From the NCBI GenBank assembly GCA_910579755.1, contig CAJTVB010000001.1:98502-162501 (forward strand): a stretch of DNA of 64,000 bases, written 5' to 3'. Positions 9,356 to 16,191 of this stretch are shown here, in pieces (within the stretch, counting starts at the first letter, position 1; every line of letters starts with the position of its first letter). This DNA comes from an uncultured Acetatifactor sp. (GTDB lineage: Bacteria; Bacillota; Clostridia; Lachnospirales; Lachnospiraceae). The position numbers and the translations under genes are program-made. The notes below the pieces were generated by a model. That model worked only from the letters and a program-made list of their open reading frames with translations. It was not told where the DNA came from and did no database searches.

Positions 9356-10443
9356 TGATTGCTTTGCAGTGGGTGAAAAAATATATGAGGATTGGGATTC
9401 TGACACATCATTATGTGAAAAATTACGGTGCCTTCCTGCAAATGAAGGCGCTCTATGAAACGCTGAGAGAGGTGTATCCAAAGGCGGATATCCGTATTGT
9501 AAATTTTATCTGTCAGGAGCATTTATGGAGAAATATTATTCATGTGCTTCACTATAGACGAAAAAGCGATACACCGGTTATATATAGGGAAAAAATCAGA
9601 CAGCTGAGGACTTTTATAAGGTATGAGCGCTCTCTTCCCAGGACGGCCAGGGTGGGGACGGCGGAGGAGATCGAGGCTCTGGGATTTGACCTCCTGGTGT
9701 TTGGAAGTGATGAGATCTGGAATGCGGCGGACTGGGGGTATCATCCTCTGAAATTCGGCGCGGGATTTTCGGAAAAGACAAAGCGGATCGCATATGCGCC
9801 CAGTGTAGGAACCTTCTTTCAGTTATCAAAGGAGTCAATCCGGGAGGGCATAAAGGGCTTTTGGAGGGTTTCGGGCCGGGATGGTGAGACGCTGGATTTT
9901 TTAAAGCGTATGCACAGAGGGGATGCGGTCAGAATGCCGGATCCGGTGTTTTTATATGATTTTGACAGGGATTTGCAAAAAGAGGGAATCGAAAAAAAGC
10001 CTTTCCGCTATATTTTGATTTATGATTGTAAGCTGACAGAGAAACAGGAGCAGCAGCTTCGCGCTTACAAAGACCAGCATGGCTTTAAGCTCCTGGGGGC
10101 GGGAGACTATAAAAAAATGTATGACGGGGTGACGGTGAACCTGACGCCTTATGAGTGGGTGAGTCTGTTTTGGCATGCCGATAAGGTGATAACGGGTACC
10201 TTTCACGGAACCGCATTTGCAATCAAATATCACAGAGACTTTGCAGCCTTTCCCACGGAAAGAAACCGGATACAGAAGGTGGGATCTCTCCTTCGGGATG
10301 TGGGAATGGAGGAGCGGATGCTTTCCCCCGGGGAGGAAGATAAGCTGTGCAGTATTTTGGACAGGGAATCGGATTTTACAAGGGCAGATGCCTGCCTGAA
10401 CCGGATGAAGGAGGAGGCGTTTAAGTTTCTGTCCACAGGGTGA
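9355..10443 (+). CDS. polysaccharide pyruvyl transferase family protein
   Basis: A stand-alone 362-residue PF04230 protein with IGILTHHYVKNYGAFLQM at the start, LLVFGSDEIWN near residue 115, YAPSVGT, RMPDPVFL near 190 and TGTFHGTAFAIKY near 280. It probably ketalates pyruvate onto a sugar of the repeat unit. The ATG at 9355 shares bases with the upstream TAA (TAATG), implying coupling; ATG 9385 is an alternative that would start directly at the conserved MRIGILTHH. It is the second pyruvyltransferase domain of the operon and sits beside the FrhB-like gene, a pairing common in capsule clusters. Confidence 0.8.
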   Translation: MIALQWVKKYMRIGILTHHYVKNYGAFLQMKALYETLREVYPKADIRIVNFICQEHLWRNIIHVLHYRRKSDTPVIYREKIRQLRTFIRYERSLPRTARVGTAEEIEALGFDLLVFGSDEIWNAADWGYHPLKFGAGFSEKTKRIAYAPSVGTFFQLSKESIREGIKGFWRVSGRDGETLDFLKRMHRGDAVRMPDPVFLYDFDRDLQKEGIEKKPFRYILIYDCKLTEKQEQQLRAYKDQHGFKLLGAGDYKKMYDGVTVNLTPYEWVSLFWHADKVITGTFHGTAFAIKYHRDFAAFPTERNRIQKVGSLLRDVGMEERMLSPGEEDKLCSILDRESDFTRADACLNRMKEEAFKFLSTG

Positions 10444-10478
10444 TCTCGCGGCAGCAGGTCAGGCAGAAGGGAGAAAGG

Positions 10479-11621
10479 ATGGAACTTGGCAATAGAAAAA
10501 TGAACATAGTATGTGACATGGAAAAGTGTGCCGGCTGCATGGCCTGCGTGGATATATGTCCCCAAAATGCCATTCAGGTCCTGCAGGGCCTGCGTTATTA
10601 TCAGGCGGTCATTGATGAGAAGCGCTGTACGGACTGCGGGGCCTGCCGCAGAGTCTGCCAGGGCAATGAGTCTGCACCGCGGCATTTACCTATCCTGTGG
10701 CAGCAGGGATGGGCAGCAGATGAGAAGCTGCGCTCGGGCGCCGCTTCCGGCGGCCTGGCATCGGCGCTGTCCAGGCAGTTTATCAATGAGGGCGGCCTGG
10801 TCTGGAGTTGTACTTTTGACAAGGGAGAATTCCGCTTCCGGGAGGCATGTTCTCAGGAGGATTTAAGACAATTTGCCGGTTCCCGGTATGTAAAGAGCGA
10901 TGCCCGGGGAAGCTATCGGGCCATTCGCAGGCGCCTTGAGGAGGGCAGGAGAGTATTGTTCATCGGACTGTCATGTCAGGTTTCGGCGCTGAGGAATTTC
11001 GTGGGGCGAAAGCTGGAGGTGCAGCTTTATACGGTGGATCTGATCTGCCACGGAACGCCGGCTCCCCGGACACTTTCCCTGTTTCTGCAGCAGTACGGAG
11101 AGAAGCTTTCGGAGCTGCAGGACATTCGTTTCCGGAAAGGCAATAACTATCAGCTCTTTTTTCTTCATAAGGATGGGAGTGTTGTCAGCCCAGTGCCGGA
11201 GGGAGTCAAGGATCCCTACAGCATTGCCTATTCCAGGGGACTGGCATGCACGGAAAACTGCTATGCCTGCGCCTACGCAAAGGAAGACAGGGTGTCAGAC
11301 ATTACTCTGGGAGATTCCTGGGGCAGTGAGCTGCCCCGGAAGGAGAGAGAGAAGGGCATATCTCTGGTGCTGTGCCAGACCGCCAAGGGTATGGAGCTTT
11401 TGAAAAAGAGTGCCATTCACCTTGAGGCAGTGGACCGTGAGAAAAGCATTGTGGGAAATTACCATCTGGAAATGCCCCTTGTGAGACCGGAGAAACAGGA
11501 GCTTTTTATGAAGGGGCTGGAGAAGGGAAAGAGATTTAACGCGCTTGTGAGAAAATGCTGTCCCAGGCAGTACTATAACAACTGCTATAAAAAATTACAA
11601 CAATTGCTTGTAAAAAAATGA
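10479..11621 (+). CDS. FrhB-like ferredoxin/flavoprotein (coenzyme F420 hydrogenase beta family) of polysaccharide cluster
   Basis: A 380-residue protein. Residues about 10-55 form a bacterial two-[4Fe-4S] ferredoxin domain (CAGCMACVDICP and CTDCGACRRVC). The rest matches the FrhB N/C domains: SGAASGGLASAL near 80, GLSCQVSALRNF, LICHGTPAPRTL and CYACAYAKEDRVSDITLGDSWG. The family binds FAD and moves electrons, but in surface-polysaccharide operons its substrate is unknown. Start ATG 10479 follows AAGGGAG by 5 bp; a GTG at 10440 overlapping the previous stop is the alternative. It ends the operon. Confidence 0.8.
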   Translation: MELGNRKMNIVCDMEKCAGCMACVDICPQNAIQVLQGLRYYQAVIDEKRCTDCGACRRVCQGNESAPRHLPILWQQGWAADEKLRSGAASGGLASALSRQFINEGGLVWSCTFDKGEFRFREACSQEDLRQFAGSRYVKSDARGSYRAIRRRLEEGRRVLFIGLSCQVSALRNFVGRKLEVQLYTVDLICHGTPAPRTLSLFLQQYGEKLSELQDIRFRKGNNYQLFFLHKDGSVVSPVPEGVKDPYSIAYSRGLACTENCYACAYAKEDRVSDITLGDSWGSELPRKEREKGISLVLCQTAKGMELLKKSAIHLEAVDREKSIVGNYHLEMPLVRPEKQELFMKGLEKGKRFNALVRKCCPRQYYNNCYKKLQQLLVKK

Positions 11622-11636
11622 ATTGTCTAGTAAAAT
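11604..11636 (+). promoter_or_regulatory. candidate promoter for the EF-G paralogue
   Basis: TTGCTT (11604-11609) and TAGTAA (11628-11633) are 18 bp apart in the A+T-rich junction after the polysaccharide operon. It is the only promoter-like pair between the two genes; the match is weak. Confidence 0.3.
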
Positions 11637-11715
11637 GGTCATATGGGAGTTGGAAAGTCCAAAAAAGGATAGCGAAAAGTCCCCAAATTACACTAATAAG
11701 TTGGAGGAAAGTCAT

Positions 11716-13809
11716 ATGAAAGTTTACACAACTGACAAGATCCGAAACGTCGTACTGCTGGGCCATGGCGGAAGCGGCAAGACCAGTCTGGCAGAAGCTT
11801 TTGGCTACTTGTCCGGCCTGACATCCAGAATGGGAAAGGTTACCGACGGAAATACCATAAGCGATTACAGTAAAGAGGAACAGAAGCGTCATTTTTCCAT
11901 CAACACCACTGTAATCCCCATTGAGTGGGAAGGCGTGAAGATCAATATTATAGATACTCCCGGTTATTTTGATTTTGTGGGCGAGGTAGAGGAGGCGGTG
12001 AGCGCCGCCGGCGCCGCCATTATTGTGGTAAACGGAAAGTCCGGCATCGAGGTGGGCACCCAGAAGGCATGGGAGCTGTGTGAAAAATACAAGCTGCCCA
12101 GGTTTGTGTACGTTTCCAACATGGACGTGGACAATGCTTCCTTCCGCCAGGTGGTGGAGGATATGACGGAGCTGTACGGCAAAAAGATGGCTCCCTTCAA
12201 TCTGCCGATCCGTGAGAGCGAGAAGTTCGTGGGCTATGTGAATGTGATTACCGAGACCGGAAACCGGTGGCAGGGCAAGGAAGTGGTTCCCTGCGAGGTG
12301 CCGGAGTATAATAAGGCCAATCTGCAGATGTGCCGTGACACCCTGATGGAGGCAGTGGCGGAGACCAGTGAGGAAATGATGGAGCGGTATTTCGGCGGCG
12401 AGACCTTCTCCGAGGCCGAGATCCGGGCAGCGCTTCGCACCAATGTATGCGACTGCAGCATTTTCCCCATGACCATGGGCTCTAATGTACTGTGCCAGGG
12501 TGTTTATACACTGCTGGATGACATTGTAAAATATATGCCCAGCCCGGAGAACCGCAGCGTGGCCGGCATCAATATGAAGACAAATGAGATTTATAATGCT
12601 GATTACGATTTCTCCAAGGCAAAATCCGCCTATATCTGGAAGACCATCGTGGATCCCTTTATCGGCAAATATTCCCTGGTGAAGGTGAACTCAGGCGTGC
12701 TGAAGACAGATGATCTCATCTATAATGTGGACAGGGATATTGAGGAGAAGGTGGGCAAGCTCTACGTGATGCAGGGCAATAAGCCCATTGAGGTTCCGGA
12801 GCTTCATGCGGGCGATATCGGCGCTTTGGCCAAGCTTACCGCTGCCAGAACCGGAAACAGCCTTTCCACCAAGGCATCTCCCATCAAGTTCGGTAAGGCG
12901 GAGATTTCCACACCTTATACATATATGCGCTATAAGCCCAAGAACAAGGGGGATGTGGATAAGATTTCTCAGGCTCTGCAGAAAATGTCCCATGAGGATC
13001 TGACACTGAAGGTTGTCAACGATGCCGAGAACAGACAGACACTGCTCTACGGTATGGGTGATCAGCATCTGGAGATCGTGGTAAGCAGGCTTCTGAATGA
13101 GTACAAGGTAGAGGTGGAGCTGGATCGTCCCAAGATTGCATACCGGGAGACCATCCGGAAGCAGTCCGATGTGGAATACAAATACAAAAAGCAGTCCGGC
13201 GGGCACGGCCAGTACGGACATGTGAAAATGCGGTTCAGCCCTTCCGAGGATCTGGAGCAGGCCTATGTGTTTGAGCAGGAGGTAGTGGGGGGCGCCGTTC
13301 CCAAGAACTATTATCCTGCGGTGGAAAAGGGACTTCAGGAATCCGTGCAGAAGGGGCCTATGGCGGGCTATCCGGTGGTAGGCGTCAAGGCGGTTCTCTA
13401 CGACGGTTCCTATCATCCGGTGGATTCTTCGGAGCAGGCATTCCGTATGGCGACTATTCAGGCCTTCAAAAAAGGCTTTATGGAGGCGCACCCTGTTCTG
13501 CTGGAGCCTATTGCCAGCCTGAAGGTGACGGTGCCTGACGCCTATACCGGAGATGTGATGGGCGATCTGAATAAGAGAAGAGGCCGTGTGCTGGGGATGA
13601 ATCCCGCTCCCGGCGGAAAGCAGATCGTGGAAGCGGAGATTCCCATGAGCGGACTGTTCGGCTATTGTACGGATCTGCGTTCCATGACAGGCGGCAGAGG
13701 CGAATATGCCTATGAGTTTGTGCGCTACGAGCAGGCACCCTCCGATGTTCAGGAGAAGGAAGTGGCCGCAAGAGCTGCCAAGGTGGCGGAGAATAACGCG
13801 GAAGATTAA
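11716..13809 (+). CDS. fusA: elongation factor G paralogue (EF-G2-type translational GTPase)
   Basis: A 697-residue EF-G-family GTPase with all five domains by length. G1 is GHGGSGKT (16-23) and G3 is DTPGYFDF. The G2 region reads KRHFSINTTV rather than the RGITI block of canonical EF-G, and the place of G4 NKMD reads VSNMD. Later blocks are typical: GMGDQHLEI, GHGQYGHVKM, and domain IV-V segments ending GMNPAPGGKQIVEAEIP. It probably acts in translocation, ribosome recycling or a specialised condition, beside a canonical fusA elsewhere. ATG 11716 has GGAGGAAA at 6 bp. It is monocistronic, closed by a strong terminator. The paralogue assignment rests on the altered G2/G4. Confidence 0.8.
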   Translation: MKVYTTDKIRNVVLLGHGGSGKTSLAEAFGYLSGLTSRMGKVTDGNTISDYSKEEQKRHFSINTTVIPIEWEGVKINIIDTPGYFDFVGEVEEAVSAAGAAIIVVNGKSGIEVGTQKAWELCEKYKLPRFVYVSNMDVDNASFRQVVEDMTELYGKKMAPFNLPIRESEKFVGYVNVITETGNRWQGKEVVPCEVPEYNKANLQMCRDTLMEAVAETSEEMMERYFGGETFSEAEIRAALRTNVCDCSIFPMTMGSNVLCQGVYTLLDDIVKYMPSPENRSVAGINMKTNEIYNADYDFSKAKSAYIWKTIVDPFIGKYSLVKVNSGVLKTDDLIYNVDRDIEEKVGKLYVMQGNKPIEVPELHAGDIGALAKLTAARTGNSLSTKASPIKFGKAEISTPYTYMRYKPKNKGDVDKISQALQKMSHEDLTLKVVNDAENRQTLLYGMGDQHLEIVVSRLLNEYKVEVELDRPKIAYRETIRKQSDVEYKYKKQSGGHGQYGHVKMRFSPSEDLEQAYVFEQEVVGGAVPKNYYPAVEKGLQESVQKGPMAGYPVVGVKAVLYDGSYHPVDSSEQAFRMATIQAFKKGFMEAHPVLLEPIASLKVTVPDAYTGDVMGDLNKRRGRVLGMNPAPGGKQIVEAEIPMSGLFGYCTDLRSMTGGRGEYAYEFVRYEQAPSDVQEKEVAARAAKVAENNAED

Positions 13810-13844
13810 TGAAATAAGTGTGTAAGGTGTATAATGAATTGCAA

Positions 13845-13879
13845 AAACATGCCGGAGAGTGGATTTCTCCGGCATGTTT
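13845..13879 (+). terminator. intrinsic terminator after the EF-G paralogue
   Basis: A perfect 14-bp stem: 13845-13858 (AAACATGCCGGAGA) pairs with 13866-13879 (TCTCCGGCATGTTT) around a 7-base loop. The right arm ends in TTT. The left arm is preceded by A residues, so it may also work from the other strand. Confidence 0.75.
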
Positions 13880-14251
13880 CTGCATAGTGACGATTATGTT
13901 TGCCCGGATATTATGATTATATGTGATCGAAAACATTTAAAGGGCGGCTCCTATAGCGGTGTTCCTAAATTTATTGCCGAAACCCTGAGTCATTCCACAG
14001 CAAAGAGAGATAAAACAGAGAAGAAGGATATTTATGAAAAAGCTGGAGTAGAAGAATATTGGATCATTTCTCCGCAAGGATCTGTGGAGATTTATTATCT
14101 GCAGAATGGAAAGTATATTCTGGAACAAAATTATATGCTGCAGAGTGATAAAGAAGAAGAGTATTATAATGCTGAAATGGGAATAAGCCTGCGGGCATTT
14201 CCCAATATAGAAATCAAGCTGGGAGAAATATTTGAGGGAATCGATGTATAG
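13874..14251 (+). pseudogene. N-terminally truncated Uma2-family endonuclease
   Basis: This frame encodes about 125 residues of the Uma2 (PF05685) restriction-endonuclease-like fold: CPDIMIICD, then PKFIAETLSHSTAKRD, K-x-x-x-Y-x-KAGVEEYWII and a C-terminal EIYYL...EIFEG. The PD, E and D/K positions of the active site are present. Full-length members are about 185-200 residues; the first 55-70 are missing. The frame begins inside the right arm of the EF-G terminator with no ribosome binding site, so it is probably not expressed. It matches the remnant at 15484-15684. Confidence 0.65.
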
Positions 14252-14416
14252 AACGGGTTTGCCGTAATCAGGCTTTCCTGTGGGTTAAGATTTTCTGCCC
14301 AACCGTTAACTATGCCTCCATTGTCCCGAAATATATTTTTCCTTATACTGTATTTGGGTGCTGAAGCTATTGCTTCGCATGCAAATTCAGGGAAAGGAAG
14401 AAGATGGAGGAAAAAG

Positions 14417-15487
14417 ATGGAGTTAAAGCTTGGCAAAAAAATTATAGAATTACGAAAGAAAAAGGGAATGACCCAGGAACAGCTGGCCGGAGCGCTGGGG
14501 GTGTCTGCTCCGGCGGTAAGCAAATGGGAGACGGACAGCTCCTATCCGGACATTACCCTGCTTTGCCCCCTGGCAAGGGCACTGGACACAGATGTAGATT
14601 CCCTGCTGGCTTTTGAGGAAGATATGTCCGAGGCGGATTTAGGGCAATACATGACGGAAATTATAGAGATGATAAGAGGGGGAAGGATACCGGAAGCGGA
14701 GGAACGGCTGAATGGACTTTTACATGCGTATCCTTCCAATATTCCCCTGAAGTTTTCCGCAGTGGCGGCTCTGACCTATTTTGAGATCAATGCACCGGAG
14801 GCTGACGAGGCGGATAAGCTCCGGTGGAAGGATCAGAAAAAGCAGCTGGTTCGTGCAGTACATGACGACGGTAATCCGGCCTATTATCCATCGGCTGTAT
14901 CCATGCTGGTTTCCATGGCTTTGGCGGAGGATCAGCTGGAGGAGGCGGAGAGGCTGCTGAAGGAGACGATGGCGGATCAGGGGGATTTTACCTTTCTCTG
15001 GAGTCAGCTTTATCTTAAAAAAGGAGAAAAAGAAAAGGCTCTGGGAACTGTCCAGAGGCGCCTGTATTCGCTGGTAAATGATATGCGGACCTGTCTCATG
15101 GCCATGCTGGGACAGGACATGAATCCGGATCTTGACAGGGCCGTGGAAATCTGTGATGTGCTGCAGATGCTGGACAGCATTTTTCGGGTGGGAGGCGGAA
15201 TGGGAGACGGTCTGTATGCCGAGATATATCTGCGGGCGGGTAAAATGGAGGAAGCCCTTGCATACCTGGAGCGGCTGGCAGATCGAATGACAGGGCCCAT
15301 GGAGCCGCCCAATCCGCTTTTGTTTGCACCGGAAATCGCTCCCGGGCCGGAAAAGCTGGAGTGGAACCAGGAGATCCTTATGGCGGCGCTCAGGGGCCTG
15401 GAGACGGACGCGTGCTTTGAACCGCTTCGGAAGCAGGAGCGGTTTCAGAGGCTGGTGGAGCTGATACGGAAGCAGGTGCAGTCTTAA
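14417..15487 (+). CDS. XRE-family regulator with TPR-like C-terminal domain
   Basis: A 356-residue protein. Residues 5-60 are a Cro/C1-type helix-turn-helix (KIIELRKKKGMTQEQLAGAL, then GVSAPAVSKWETDSSYPDI). From about 75 to 350 it is alpha-helical, with TPR-like stretches (AEERLNGLLHAYPSNIPLKF, LEEAERLLKETMADQG, MEEALAYLERLADRM) that may sense a protein or peptide. ATG 14417 has GGAGG at 6 bp; the longer open frame from 14312 has no support. It sits between two Uma2 remnants, and its last codons run into the second one. Its target is unknown. Confidence 0.8.
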   Translation: MELKLGKKIIELRKKKGMTQEQLAGALGVSAPAVSKWETDSSYPDITLLCPLARALDTDVDSLLAFEEDMSEADLGQYMTEIIEMIRGGRIPEAEERLNGLLHAYPSNIPLKFSAVAALTYFEINAPEADEADKLRWKDQKKQLVRAVHDDGNPAYYPSAVSMLVSMALAEDQLEEAERLLKETMADQGDFTFLWSQLYLKKGEKEKALGTVQRRLYSLVNDMRTCLMAMLGQDMNPDLDRAVEICDVLQMLDSIFRVGGGMGDGLYAEIYLRAGKMEEALAYLERLADRMTGPMEPPNPLLFAPEIAPGPEKLEWNQEILMAALRGLETDACFEPLRKQERFQRLVELIRKQVQS

Positions 15488-15684
15488 AGATCGATTCGCT
15501 GCAGGGGGCTGTGGAGATTTATTATCTGCAGGAGGGGAAATATATTTTAGAGCAAAGCTATATGCTTCAGCGTGATGTGGAAGAAGAGGACTATAACGCA
15601 AAGACGGAGATTTCTCTGAAAGTGTTTCCTCATATTAAGATGTGTCTGGAGGAAATTTTTGAGGGAGTCGAGATAGTGTATTGA
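15484..15684 (+). pseudogene. C-terminal remnant of a second Uma2-family gene
   Basis: Read in the frame ending at TGA 15682-15684, this gives GAVEIYYLQEGKYILEQ and then an EIFEGVEIVY end, closely matching the C-terminal 60 residues of the fragment at 13874-14251. The match starts at about 15490, right after the XRE stop codon. There is no start codon or ribosome site. It shows that a Uma2 gene was duplicated here, or that two related copies decayed. Confidence 0.65.
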
Positions 15685-15709
15685 CACGGAGGGAAAAACA
15701 GGCTAAAAT
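15681..15709 (+). promoter_or_regulatory. promoter for the T-box leader and leuS
   Basis: TTGACA (15681-15686) and TAAAAT (15704-15709) are separated by exactly 17 bp. The -35 box overlaps the stop codon of the Uma2 remnant. Transcription would begin near 15716 and read the T-box leader. Confidence 0.7.
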
Positions 15710-15715
15710 ACCTAT

Positions 15716-16085
15716 AAGTTTCACGGGAAATGATTTCCTAAGCGTTTCCCTGAAAGGAATTAGTAAATAAGGAACAGACGTTGAAGAGGAATATTAAGAG
15801 GATCTGGCTTTCAGAGAGCTGCCGGAGGGTGCGAGGCAGCAGTGACGGTGCTCCCAACTGGCCTCGGAGTTTCTGCCCGGAAGCGCGCAGGCGTGTGTAA
15901 GGGCGGACGGTTCATCCCGTTATCCATGAAAAAGTGCACAGGCAAAAAATGATATGGAGTATGGGTTGTTTCTTTGCGGCGGATCCAGTCGGCAGAGAGG
16001 CAGCGCCTCATGGAATTTCCCTGTGAAGTAGAGTGGTACCACGGAATCAGGCCCTTTCGTCTCTATAGGACGAGAGGGCTTTTTA
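15716..16085 (+). promoter_or_regulatory. T-box riboswitch leader of leuS
   Basis: The untranslated leader has the marks of a T-box: a stem I apical segment AGAGAGCTGCCGGAGGGTGC (15813-15832) with the partner GAGGCAGC, and the T-box bulge sequence AGAGTGGTACCACGG at 16030-16044, which pairs with the tRNA acceptor end. A terminator follows. Uncharged tRNA-Leu should favour the antiterminator and leuS expression. Two CTC triplets (15851-15853 and 15863-15865) are candidate leucine specifier codons; the second is followed by a purine, as is usual. Confidence 0.88.
16051..16084 (+). terminator. T-box-controlled terminator before leuS
   Basis: GCCCTTTCGTC (16051-16061) pairs with GACGAGAGGGC (16069-16079), with one G-U pair and a 7-base loop, followed by TTTTT. 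The 5' part lies just after the T-box sequence, as needed for the mutually exclusive antiterminator. Confidence 0.85.
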
Positions 16086-16191
16086 TATATCATAGAAAAG
16101 TGCTCCTATGATATAAAAACGCTTCGCGGGGGCGCATGGGGGAAACAGCAGCACAATGTGCCCCGCCCGGTGAGAGAATGGAGGAATCAAA

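Noticed and set aside
12691..13875. A 394-codon minus-strand frame opposite the EF-G paralogue
   Set aside because: It is a shadow of a highly conserved gene and runs into the terminator hairpin.
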